This document shows positions 43,569 through 51,652 of a stretch of DNA of 64,000 bases, in pieces. The DNA is from an uncultured Gemmiger sp. (GTDB taxonomy: Bacteria; Bacillota; Clostridia; Oscillospirales; Ruminococcaceae), in assembly GCA_944382785.1 (NCBI GenBank), contig CALWNO010000001.1, forward strand, positions 1 through 64,000, written 5' to 3'. The notes under the pieces are model-generated. The model saw nothing but the letters and a program-made list of their open reading frames with translations, did no database searches and had not been told where the DNA came from. The stretch's first letter is position 1. Each line of letters starts with the position of its first letter. Both the position numbers and the translations under genes were made by a program.

Positions 43569-43957
43569 CACTGCAAAAAGGAAGACAAGGAACCGACCAG
43601 GCTTTGCAAAAGAGGGAGTGCCTGCAGCATGGCCAGCATACGTCCGCACAGCTCCACCGCATTGGCGGCGGCCCCCATTCCGGATTCCCGGCACAGATCG
43701 GCGGCAAACTGTGCTACCAGAGAAATCCCCAGCACCTGCAATACGCACCCAATCCCCTGCCCACCGGCAAAAAGAGTGCCGGAGGTCAGTGTCTCGATCA
43801 ACTCCAGAAGCGGGGAAATCTGCCGGAAGGTCAGCACAAGGACCGCGCCGGCACCGCATACGGAAACCAGAAAAGCAAAGGCCGGCTGCTCCTTTTTCAG
43901 TACCAGGACAAGCAGCCCGCCCGCCAGCACCAAAGCTGCAATTTTGATAATTAGCAT
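43568..43957 (-). CDS. spoIIIAD: Stage III sporulation protein AD
   Basis: 129 aa, three to four helices, with VLVLTFRQISPLLELIETL, the middle block IGCVLQVLGISLVAQFAADLCRESG and a C-terminal AMLQALPLLQSLVGSL. Membrane component of the SpoIIIA complex. Confidence 0.92.
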   Translation of the reverse strand: MLIIKIAALVLAGGLLVLVLKKEQPAFAFLVSVCGAGAVLVLTFRQISPLLELIETLTSGTLFAGGQGIGCVLQVLGISLVAQFAADLCRESGMGAAANAVELCGRMLAMLQALPLLQSLVGSLSSFLQ

Positions 43958-43965
43958 GATTCATA

Positions 43966-44160
43966 TCACAAATCAAACAGTGCTTTGATCAGCACAAACA
44001 GGTCGCTGATCTGGCGCACCAACATTGTAAGTACTACGATCAGACCGGCCAGGGTTGTCATCATGGCCTGGTCCTCCCGTCCGGAACGGATCAACAGCTG
44101 ATTCAGCACCGCTACAATGATGCCGATTGCCGCGATCTTGAAAACCAGATCAATATCCAT
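43966..44160 (-). CDS. spoIIIAC: Stage III sporulation protein AC
   Basis: 64 aa, two helices: IDLVFKIAAIGIIVAVLNQLL and TTLAGLIVVLTMLVRQISDLF around SGREDQAMM. ATG 44160 has GGAGGAAAT. The gene is usual in size. Confidence 0.93.
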   Translation of the reverse strand: MDIDLVFKIAAIGIIVAVLNQLLIRSGREDQAMMTTLAGLIVVLTMLVRQISDLFVLIKALFDL

Positions 44161-44194
44161 TGTGGGATTTCCTCCATCGGATGGGCCGGTTATG

Positions 44195-44671
44195 TCAGGA
44201 CAGAACAATGGCAGCCAACAGTCCAAGGCATGCCCCTATGCGGGGATAGAGCTTTTGCGCGCGGGAGGCGGATTCCTGTGCTCGGCTTCCGGCACGGCGG
44301 CACAGTTCGCTCAGGTGTGCCAGGGTATCGCAGACGTTCTGATGCGGTGCAGCTTCCAGGGCACACAATCCTTCCCGCAACTCATCTCCGAGATCGGCAT
44401 CCAGACAATCCGGCGGTCTGATCTGCGAAAAAGCGGTTATGGACTCGGGGCAAAAAGAGGAAAAGTCTTTGTGGCGCGCGGCCATTGTAAGCACTACGGT
44501 ACCCGGCAAGCTTCGAAACCGGATGGCCTCCAGGACATATTGTAAAAACCGTTCAAAGGCGGAAATCCGGCGGGCCATCTCTCTTTTTTGCCGGGCAGCC
44601 GTCCAACCGATTCCTCCTCCGCATAGAACCAGCAACCCTCCACCCAGGCATTTCAGAAACAAGGTTATCAT
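44195..44671 (-). CDS. spoIIIAB: Stage III sporulation protein AB
   Basis: 158 aa. N-terminal helix (about 5-25, KCLGGGLLVLCGGGIGWTAA), then RRISAFERFLQYVLEAIRFRSLPG, the SpoIIIAB/GspF-like fold, ending in a C-terminal helix (LGLLAAIVLS). Start overlaps the spoIIIAA stop (ATGA). Confidence 0.9.
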   Translation of the reverse strand: MITLFLKCLGGGLLVLCGGGIGWTAARQKREMARRISAFERFLQYVLEAIRFRSLPGTVVLTMAARHKDFSSFCPESITAFSQIRPPDCLDADLGDELREGLCALEAAPHQNVCDTLAHLSELCRRAGSRAQESASRAQKLYPRIGACLGLLAAIVLS

Positions 44672-45558
44672 AGGAGATTCACCATTTTGGTCACCTGGCC
44701 CGGATGGTCTTTTCCGGACAGAAACACGGCCATAGAAAAAGCTCCTGTTTTGAGCAGGCGAACCAGCTGCGGCTTCTGATACAAGTGTTCCGGTGTATCG
44801 CAATGTACCGATGCCAGAAAAACCACACCGGAGGCCAGTCCCATTTCCAACGCCGCAGCATCTGCAGTTGTTCCCAGCTCATCACAGACAATGACCTGGG
44901 GGTTCATGCATCGCAAAGCCATATTGATTCCGGCTGCCCTCTCCACCCGGGTATACACATCGCAGTTCAGCATTGGCTTGTCCGGCATGGAGCGGATGCG
45001 CTGGGGGACCAGCTCTCCCCTCTCATCCACCACGCTGAAAATTCGGTTCCACCGTGTCAGCTCCACCATCATGCTGCGCAAAAAGGTGGTTTTGCCGCTG
45101 CCGGGAACTCCGGCCACCAGAATACCGCCAGCCAACTGCTGAAGAGCCTGCTGCACACGTGACGGCAGCGAACAGGTAATCCAGCGTGCTATGCGCAGAT
45201 TGAGGGCGCGTACTACGGCAAACCCGTCTGTGGTACAGAGCCCGGCTACCCCTACCCGACAACCGTTGTCGGCGGTGAAGTAGCCTTGGGAAAGTTCCTT
45301 TTCATAGGCATAGGCGCTGTGCCCGCATAGGGACAGGAAACATTGCTGCATCATATCTTCCGTGATATTTCTGACTACTGTGGCGGTGGGAAGCACGGCA
45401 GTCGCCGGCAGCAACTGTCCCCCGATGGTAAACTGCAGAGGTTGTTGCATGCGCAGACGAACTTCCTGTACAGTGCTGGCCCGAGAAGGGGGTAACTTTG
45501 ACAATTCTTTTCGCAAAGGCTCCGGCAGCCCTTCAATGACTGTATAATACTCGTCCAT
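44668..45558 (-). CDS. spoIIIAA: Stage III sporulation protein AA, secretion ATPase
   Basis: 296 aa. A type II/III-secretion-like ATPase: Walker A AGVPGSGKTTFLRS (about residue 150), VVDERGEL, Walker B PQVIVCDELGT. Powers assembly or transport in the mother-cell channel. ATG 45558 follows GAGGTGAAGGG. A CATACAGT sequence on the minus strand (45580-45587) resembles a sigma-E -10 element, but I see no convincing -35. First gene of the complete AA-AH operon. Confidence 0.95.
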   Translation of the reverse strand: MDEYYTVIEGLPEPLRKELSKLPPSRASTVQEVRLRMQQPLQFTIGGQLLPATAVLPTATVVRNITEDMMQQCFLSLCGHSAYAYEKELSQGYFTADNGCRVGVAGLCTTDGFAVVRALNLRIARWITCSLPSRVQQALQQLAGGILVAGVPGSGKTTFLRSMMVELTRWNRIFSVVDERGELVPQRIRSMPDKPMLNCDVYTRVERAAGINMALRCMNPQVIVCDELGTTADAAALEMGLASGVVFLASVHCDTPEHLYQKPQLVRLLKTGAFSMAVFLSGKDHPGQVTKMVNLL

Positions 45559-45755
45559 TCCCTTCACCTCACATCCCCACTGTATGAGGGGGACGCACCA
45601 CCTAGAACCGAAAGCAGAATAGAATGTTGGGAAAGGTTTTGCAGAAGGATATCGTTTTAGGCGTACAACATACACTGTCAAGGAAGGGCAAAGTATAATC
45701 CCTGCATCTCATCGACAAACTAAGGGCGAATCTGTTGTGAGGAAAAGCGGAGAAG

Positions 45756-46514
45756 ATGGCAATGAAGCGAGTGGCGTGTCTGTTTGTGCTGCTTCTGATA
45801 CTGGCGGTTGTTGTGATCGGTAGCTTTTATGGGTATGTGCGTACCCAACGGGACAACGGTGCTGTTTCTTCTGCCTTGTTGGCAGGCTTTACCTCGCTGA
45901 GCCCGCACCCGATCACCTATGGTGAAGAAACCAGCGAGCCTTCCTGCCGCCAGGCCTACCATTACCTGAAAGGCCACACGGGTGTATGCCTGATCGAGGA
46001 CAGCGGTTCCAGCCGGTTCAGTCCCAAAGAAAATACCGTATATCTGCCGCATGCTGATTTTTCGGCAGACACAGCAGCATCAGCCCATGAGTTTGGGCAT
46101 GCTTTAGATTGGTTCCTGCGTGGAGAAAGCCCTCAATACTACTCCCGTCAGGAAACGTTTTCCCATGCATACGCGGCGGATTGCAGCAGAATGCAGGAAA
46201 CCTTTCTGGTTCAGAGATTATTTGAAACAGAGGCTTACCGTAATCCAGCGGTCAGTGACATTCTGTTCGCGGTATTTTATGGAAATGAGGAAATGACACG
46301 AGTTTTGACCGCCAGCTACAACACAGCCGGCGTATCGTACTGGCAGCACGAGGAGTCGTATATGAGGGAACTGCATAACCGTCAGACAGAGGTTTTTGCT
46401 GACATTTTTACCATCTGGCTATCAGATGATGCGGAGGCAAAAGCCTTCCTGCAGACCTTTTTGCCCCAGAGCAGCCGAACACTGCTTGAGCAGGTACAAA
46501 CACAACGCTGGTAA
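45756..46514 (+). CDS. Secreted or anchored zinc metallopeptidase, lethal-factor-like
   Basis: 252 aa. One N-terminal helix (about 7-28) as signal or anchor, rest outside. AHEFGHALDWF (His111, Glu112, His115) is a HExxH zinc site, and TEVFADIFTIWL about 100 residues later supplies a likely third ligand (Glu212) in the arrangement of the anthrax lethal-factor / Pro-Pro endopeptidase fold. KENTVYLPHADFS precedes the zinc helix, as the edge strand. The peptide bond cut is unknown; members act on host or own surface proteins. GAGG and GGAG sequences lie ahead; ATG 45762 is an alternative start. Single gene between the divergently placed spoIIIA operon and the symporter fragment. Confidence 0.7.
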   Translation: MAMKRVACLFVLLLILAVVVIGSFYGYVRTQRDNGAVSSALLAGFTSLSPHPITYGEETSEPSCRQAYHYLKGHTGVCLIEDSGSSRFSPKENTVYLPHADFSADTAASAHEFGHALDWFLRGESPQYYSRQETFSHAYAADCSRMQETFLVQRLFETEAYRNPAVSDILFAVFYGNEEMTRVLTASYNTAGVSYWQHEESYMRELHNRQTEVFADIFTIWLSDDAEAKAFLQTFLPQSSRTLLEQVQTQRW

Positions 46515-46528
46515 GCGGAAGGAAGGGC

Positions 46529-46556
46529 TTGCATACTTTTGAACATACTGTATAAT
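46529..46556 (+). promoter_or_regulatory. Promoter of the symporter gene
   Basis: TTGCAT, 16-nt spacer, TATAAT. A leader of about 180 nt follows, with a GACCGG...CCGGTC-type stem (46669-46699); no known riboswitch recognised. Confidence 0.65.
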
Positions 46557-46745
46557 AAGGATACTGATACAGGCAAATTGCGGCCTTTACGGCATGTACC
46601 GAAGCGGGAATAGACAAGGAAACGAGAAAACGACTTGTTGAAAAATGAGCCGCTTTTCTTTTTGTCCGACCGGTCTGGCAGAACCCTTCCCTGCCGGTCG
46701 TCATCCCAAGGTTCATGGTATGGCCAACAAGAGAGGAAAGCCGAC

Positions 46746-47410
46746 ATGGCACTATTCGAGACGGTTTACAACATTTTATGGGGAGACCTGGTTCGCATTC
46801 CCCTGCCCGGCGGAAGTACGCTGGGCCTTTCCTTGCTGGTCTTGATTTTGGTTCCGGCGGGAATTTATTTTACATTCAGAACGCGTTTCCTCCCCTTCCG
46901 GCTGTTTCCGGAAATGATGAAAGTCACGCTGGAAAAGAATAAAAAGGACGGCAGCGATGCCATTTCCGGGGTGCAGGCGTTGATCGTCTCCACAGCCTGC
47001 CGTGTAGGAATGGGCAACCTAGTTGGGGTTGTGGCTGCCATTTCTGCTGGCGGCGCAGGGGCAGTATTCTGGATGTGGGTCCTGGCGTTGTTGGGGTCTT
47101 CCACTGCTTTTGTGGAATCTACTTTGGCACAGTTGTATAAGGAAAAGGACCCTTTGTACGGAGGGTATCGTGGCGGACCGGCTTATTATCTGCATCATCT
47201 GTTCGTCAAAAAAGGCAGCCGTCGAAGACATTCGATCTTCGCGTCCCTGTTTGCGCTGTCCGGCCTGGTATGCTGGTGCGGCATCAGCCAGGTGACAAGC
47301 AATTCCATTACATCTTCCTTTGAAAATGCCTTTCATATTCCGCCGCTGTACACAACCATTGTGCTGGTAGCCGTTGCCGCAATCATTGTGTTGCGCAAGA
47401 ACACCACTGT
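46746..47410 (+). pseudogene. Truncated alanine/glycine:cation symporter (AGCS family)
   Basis: The first ~220 residues of an AGCS-family sodium- or proton-coupled amino-acid carrier, normally ~450 aa. Visible family blocks: LPGGSTLGLSLLVLILVPAGIYFTFRTRFLPFRLFPEM, the GISGVQAL-type stretch (DAISGVQALIVSTACRVGMGNLVGVVAAI), GGPAYYLHH. The AGCS sequence stops after VAAIIVLRK and continues in frame into the tail of an ICE replication protein. The 3' half is not found beyond the remnant, so a deletion removed it together with most of the ICE. ATG 46746 has AGAGGAAAG. Confidence 0.85.
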
Positions 47411-47558
47411 AAAGGTATCCTGTCATATCGCGTCCAGCGGCAGAAAGTATCACAGCCATGCCGCCACGATTTACAAATGGGCGCAGGAGGACGCCGCCAA
47501 GAAAAACCCGAAAAAGGGCATACCCGACTACTCATGCAAGGAGGGCGAGAGTTTATGA
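47411..47558 (+). pseudogene. 3' end of an ICE replication initiator gene
   Basis: About 45 residues (KYHSHAATIYKWAQEDAAKKNP and PDYSCKEGESL) typical of the end of a RepA-like initiator of Tn1549-type elements, fused in frame to the symporter fragment. Its stop overlaps the next start (ATGA at 47555). Upstream junction is approximate. Confidence 0.65.
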
Positions 47559-48389
47559 AGAACGAGTTGAAAGCGATGATTGACACCATAACAGCCACTA
47601 CGCCGGAGCCGGAGGACTACACCGGTGAGGACGGTTTGCTGTACTGCGGCAAGTGCCACAAGCTTAAAGAAGCCTACTTCCCGGAGGGCAAGGCATTGTT
47701 TGGGCTTGACCGCCACCCGGCAGAGTGCGACTGCCAGAGAGCCGCCCGTGAGGAACGGGAAGTCGCCGAACAGCGGCGCAGGCACCTTGATGCCGTGGAG
47801 GAACTGAAACACCGGGGCTTTACCGACCCCACCATGCGGGACTGGACTTTTGAGAACGACAACAGCAGGAACCCGCAGACCGAACTTGCTCGCCGGTATG
47901 CGGAGCATTGGGAGGATATGCGAACCGACAATATCGGCTGCCTGTTCTGGGGCGGCGTGGGAACCGGCAAAAGCTACCTTGCGGGCTGTACGCAAACGCC
48001 CTCATAGAGAAAGAAATCCCCGTCCACATGACGAACTCTGCCCGTATCCTCAATGACCTTGCCGCCAGCTTTGAGGGGCGCAACGAGTACATTTCCCGCC
48101 TTTGCCGCTATCCGCTGCTAATCCTTGACGACTTCGGCATGGAGCGCGGCACCGAGTACGGGCTGGAACAGGTTTTCAATGTGATAGACAGCCGTTACCG
48201 TAGCGGCAAGCCGTTGATCGTCACGATCAACCTCACGCTGGACGACCTGCGAAATCCGGAGGACACCGCCCATTCTCGGATTTACGACCGGCTGCTTTTT
48301 CCATGTGCGTCCCGGTGCGCTTTACCGGCGACAACTTCCGGCAGGAAGCCGCGCAAGCCAAGCTGGAGCGGCTGAAAAATCTGATGTGA
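47555..48389 (+). pseudogene. DnaC-like ATP-binding protein of the ICE, two frameshifts
   Basis: An ICE helicase-loader-like ATPase. N-terminal zinc-binding part LLYCGKCHKLKEAYFP with CDCQRAA, Walker A FWGGVGTGKSYLAG, Walker B LLILDDFGMERGTEYG, GKPLIVTINLT. The frame breaks at about 47990 (one base lost in what should encode GCIANALI) and again at about 48298 (two extra T in a T-run before ATGTGCGTC). The end in the third frame is QAKLERLKNLM followed by TGA. Not functional as it stands. Confidence 0.85.
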
Positions 48390-48404
48390 TAAGGAGGCGG
48401 TACA

Positions 48405-48599
48405 ATGAAAGAAGTTCCCATCTGGGAAAAGAGCAATTTGAGTTTAGAGGAAGCTGCCGCCTACTCCGGCATCGGGATCAATAGGCTGCGCGATCTCACC
48501 AATGAAAAGGACTGTCGGTTTGTGCTGTGGGTGGGGAATAAGCGCCTGATCAAGCGCCGCCTGTTTGACCAATTCATCGAGCAGATGTATTCCATCTGA
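48405..48599 (+). CDS. xis: Excisionase, Tn916/Tn1549 type
   Basis: 64 aa; WEKSNLSLEEAAAYSGIGINRLRDLT and LWVGNKRLIKRRLFDQFIEQMYSI match Xis of the Tn916 family (winged helix, DNA-bending factor for excision). ATG 48405 follows AAGGAGG. Intact. Confidence 0.92.
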   Translation: MKEVPIWEKSNLSLEEAAAYSGIGINRLRDLTNEKDCRFVLWVGNKRLIKRRLFDQFIEQMYSI

Positions 48600-48684
48600 A
48601 ATTTGTGGTGTGAAAGACTGCCTGAATATGGTACAATCAAAGTGTCATATCAAGGCTCTTTCCATTACGGAAAGGAGTTTGACA

Positions 48685-49860
48685 ATGTCCGAAAAGCGCA
48701 AAGACCATAAGGGAAGAATCCTGCGGACAGGAGAGAGCCAGAGAAAAGACCTGATTTATCAATACCGCTATACGGATATCCGGGGAAAACGCCAGACGGT
48801 TTATTCCTCTGATTTAAGGGAACTGCGGGAAAAAGAGAAAGAAATCCAGAAGCAGCTTGATGCGGGAATCGACTATGCTGCCGGAAAAATCACCGTCATA
48901 GAACTGGTGGAGCGGTATATCGGCCTAAAGCAGGGGGTCCGCTACAACACGAAGGTTGGGTACAATTTTGTGCGGAATCTGATCCGGCAAGAAGATTTTG
49001 GATACCGCCCGATCCGGGATATCAAAGTATCCGATGCCCAGCAGTGGATCATGAAGCTGCACGGCGACGGAAAGGGATACAGTACCATCACCAGCGTGCG
49101 GGACGTTGTCAAGCCGGCATTTCAGATGGCCTGTAACGAGGATATCATCCGAAAGAATCCCTTCGACTTCAAGTTGGTGGAGGTCGTTCCCAATGACTCG
49201 CAGAAGCGAATCGCCATGACCCAGGAGCAGCAGGAAATCTGGATGGGCTTTATTCGGGGAGACAAGACCTACCGCAAGTATTACGACGAGTTTGTAGTCC
49301 TGCTGGAAACCGGGATGCGGGTGAGCGAGTTCTGCGGCCTGACCAAAAGCGATCTGGATTTTGAGAACCGTCGTATCCGGGTGGATCACCAGCTCGTCCG
49401 GGAGCGGGGCGGCAAATACTATGTGGAGAAAACAAAAACCGAATGTGGCTGTCGTTTTATTCCCATGACGGATACGGTGTACCAGAGCCTTAAAAATATC
49501 TTGGCTCGCCGCAAGACGCTCAAAACAGAGATGATCGTGGACGGATACACCGGATTTCTGCTGCTGGACAAGGACGACAAGCCCAAGGTGGCGCTGCACA
49601 TCGAAAATGAGATGCGCTGGGCTATGAAGAAGTATCGCAAACTGCACCCGGACAAGCCCCTGCCGCACATTACGCCCCATGTGCTCCGCCACACCTTTTG
49701 CACCAACATGGCCAATGCGGGTATGGATATCAAGAATTTGCAGTATGTGATGGGCCACTCCGATGTGGGGGTCACGCTGAATGTTTACACCCACGCCAGC
49801 TTTGACCGGGCAGCCGAACAGATGGCAAAAATCCTTGCGTTCCCCGCTGTGACAGCTTGA
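48685..49860 (+). CDS. int: Tyrosine integrase, Tn916/Tn1549 type
   Basis: 391 aa and apparently complete. AP2-like N-terminal arm-binding domain (about 5-65, KDLIYQYRYTDIRGKRQTVYSSDLRELREKE), core-binding domain (about 75-175), catalytic domain with ETGMRVSEFCGL (Arg), KTECGCRFIP (Lys region), HVLRHTFCTNMANAG (His-x-x-Arg) and MGHSDVGVTLNVYTH (His, Tyr). ATG 48685 with AAAGGAG. It ends the remnant; the adjoining sequence should hold the element's right end. Confidence 0.95.
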   Translation: MSEKRKDHKGRILRTGESQRKDLIYQYRYTDIRGKRQTVYSSDLRELREKEKEIQKQLDAGIDYAAGKITVIELVERYIGLKQGVRYNTKVGYNFVRNLIRQEDFGYRPIRDIKVSDAQQWIMKLHGDGKGYSTITSVRDVVKPAFQMACNEDIIRKNPFDFKLVEVVPNDSQKRIAMTQEQQEIWMGFIRGDKTYRKYYDEFVVLLETGMRVSEFCGLTKSDLDFENRRIRVDHQLVRERGGKYYVEKTKTECGCRFIPMTDTVYQSLKNILARRKTLKTEMIVDGYTGFLLLDKDDKPKVALHIENEMRWAMKKYRKLHPDKPLPHITPHVLRHTFCTNMANAGMDIKNLQYVMGHSDVGVTLNVYTHASFDRAAEQMAKILAFPAVTA

Positions 49861-49905
49861 AAAATCAGGTCAAATCCACAGTTGGTACTACACCAATTAC
49901 TACAC

Positions 49906-49955
49906 CATTTGCCCATGAAATTGCGTAGAATTACGCAGATTTGCATGGGCAAATG
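49906..49955. repeat. Large inverted repeat at the ICE right end
   Basis: Outer arms CATTTGCCCATG / CATGGGCAAATG and inner arms TGCGTA / TACGCA form a ~50-nt cruciform-like palindrome. Just before it TACTACACCA occurs twice. Probably the right terminus or attachment region; no T-run, so not a normal terminator. Confidence 0.75.
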
Positions 49956-50034
49956 GCAGCCACGATGAAAAGAACAAGCGCCGAAAAGCCAGTAATATCA
50001 ATGGTTTGCAGGCTTATGAAGGGATATATAAGAG

Positions 50035-50484
50035 ATGACAAAAATACTATTTGTTTGCCACGGCAGTATTTGCCGCAGCCCCATGGCGGAATTCATCTTG
50101 AAAGACATGGTGAACAAGCTCGGTGTGGCTTCTGAGTTTGAAATAGCTTCGGCTGCCACCAGCACGGAAGAAATCGGCAACCCTATTTACTATGCCGCGC
50201 GCCGGGTGCTGGTACAGCACGGAATTGCCTGTGATGGGCATTATGCCCGACAGCTCACTCGTTCCGACGGAGCGCATTATGATCTGCTCATCGGTATGGA
50301 CAACGCCAATATCCGGAATATGAAGCGCATCTGCCCGCAAGCCGATGACAAAATCAGACTTTTACTTTCCTATACGCAACGCCCGGGGGAAGTAGATGAT
50401 CCCTGGTATAGCGGCGACTTTCAAGAGGCCTGGCAGGATATTTACGAAGGCTGCCGTGGTTTGCTGGACAGTCTGCACAGGTAA
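50035..50484 (+). CDS. Low molecular weight protein-tyrosine phosphatase
   Basis: 149 aa. VCHGSICRSPMAEF is the Cys-x5-Arg-Ser P-loop at the N-terminus and DDPWYSGDF the general-acid Asp loop. Dephosphorylates phosphotyrosine or small phosphomolecules; arsenate-reductase-like activity is less likely. AAGGGAT lies 10 nt upstream. Convergent with the kinase gene after it. Confidence 0.93.
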   Translation: MTKILFVCHGSICRSPMAEFILKDMVNKLGVASEFEIASAATSTEEIGNPIYYAARRVLVQHGIACDGHYARQLTRSDGAHYDLLIGMDNANIRNMKRICPQADDKIRLLLSYTQRPGEVDDPWYSGDFQEAWQDIYEGCRGLLDSLHR

Positions 50485-50487
50485 CCA

Positions 50488-51417
50488 TCACACCGGGTAG
50501 CATCGGACTTGCGGCAGCAGGGTCTTCACCTGATCCAGATCTGCAGCCTGGGTTCCGCTGCACATCACGTTAGCGGCACTGGTGGCGACGGCAAGCCGGA
50601 GCGCCTCTTCACAAGGCAAATCCCGCTCTTCTGCCAATGCCAGCGCAGCTACAACACTGTCCCCTGCCCCCACTGTGCTGCCAACAGGGACCGAAAGAGC
50701 CGGTGCATACAGGCAGACTTCCTTTGTGACATAGAGTGCGCCTTGACCGCCCAGGCTTACCACAATTTTGCGGATGCCTCCAGCCAACAGCATGCACGAT
50801 GCGGCCTTGACTTCCTCAATGGATTCCAGCTTATGTCCGACAAAACGGCTGAGCTCATCCCGGTTGGGTTTGAGCAGATACGGCTGTGCCTGTACACCCC
50901 GGGCAAAAAGGTCACCGTCTGCATCCAAAAATACCTTGGCGCCGATCAGCTTTCCTGCCTCGATGTAACGGGCATAGATGTCCGGTTCCACCCCGGCGGG
51001 TACACTGCCGGCTAATACAATAATGTCATCGGTCCGCAGCTGCTTGACGAAATGAGAAAACACGGCGGAAGCCTGTTCTTCCGACAAACTGCTGCCGGGC
51101 TCATTGATATCGGTATTGGTTTTTTGAATAGGATCAATAATTTTCAGATTGGTGCGCGTCTGTCCGTCGATCTCGATACAATCCACATCGATCCCCTGCT
51201 GCTCCAACATTTTCCGGATCAGCTGCCCGGTGCTGCCTCCCAGCAAAGCAGTGGCACGGCTTGTGCCGCCCATCTTCTGGATGACCTTGCTTACATTGAT
51301 GCCCTTGCCGCCCGGGTCGAGCCTCAAGGAATCAATGCGATTGACCGTATCGATTTGAAACTGCTGGATGACCACAGTCTTGTCCAACGCAGGATTCAGT
51401 GTAAGTGTATGAATCAT
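50488..51417 (-). CDS. 1-phosphofructokinase / PfkB-type hexose-phosphate kinase
   Basis: 309 aa. MIHTLTLNPALDKTV opens the family; GGKGINVSKVIQKMGG is the sugar-binding motif, and VGSTVGAGDSVVAALA the catalytic base/anion-hole motif. Most like FruK, which makes fructose 1,6-bisphosphate from fructose 1-phosphate, or LacC (tagatose 6-phosphate). No fructose PTS gene lies beside it. Own promoter at 51467-51495. Confidence 0.9.
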   Translation of the reverse strand: MIHTLTLNPALDKTVVIQQFQIDTVNRIDSLRLDPGGKGINVSKVIQKMGGTSRATALLGGSTGQLIRKMLEQQGIDVDCIEIDGQTRTNLKIIDPIQKTNTDINEPGSSLSEEQASAVFSHFVKQLRTDDIIVLAGSVPAGVEPDIYARYIEAGKLIGAKVFLDADGDLFARGVQAQPYLLKPNRDELSRFVGHKLESIEEVKAASCMLLAGGIRKIVVSLGGQGALYVTKEVCLYAPALSVPVGSTVGAGDSVVAALALAEERDLPCEEALRLAVATSAANVMCSGTQAADLDQVKTLLPQVRCYPV

Positions 51418-51466
51418 AGTTTCTATCCCCCATTTTAAGGTCGCTCTGGTGCATTTCTATGGCTCA

Positions 51467-51495
51467 ACAATAGCAGAGACGTTGTGGCTTGTCAA
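51467..51495 (-). promoter_or_regulatory. Promoter of the PfkB-type kinase gene
   Basis: Minus strand TTGACA-17 nt-TATTGT, 50 nt before the start codon. Confidence 0.82.
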
Positions 51496-51562
51496 ATGTG
51501 AGACAAAATATATGTCACTTTCGCAAGACACCAAAATTCAAAGCGGACTCCGAAGGAGCAGC

Positions 51563-51591
51563 TTGACTTTTTATCTTTCCAGAGATATCCT
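51563..51591 (+). promoter_or_regulatory. Possible promoter of the YitT gene
   Basis: TTGACT-17 nt-TATCCT. The early leader includes a GCCCA/TGGGC stem with TTTT (51599-51621) that could attenuate. Confidence 0.5.
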
Positions 51592-51652
51592 TTACTGTGG
51601 CCCATTTGGGTGGGCTTTTGCTTTGATGTAAGAAAGAAAGGATCATGCCAGT

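Noticed and set aside
42540..43976. SpoIIIAE as a 478-aa protein
   Set aside because: The first 136 codons overlap spoIIIAD in another frame and have no signal-peptide or family character.
46557..46745. Glycine riboswitch before the symporter gene
   Set aside because: AGCS genes often carry one, but I could not find the conserved glycine-aptamer core in this leader.
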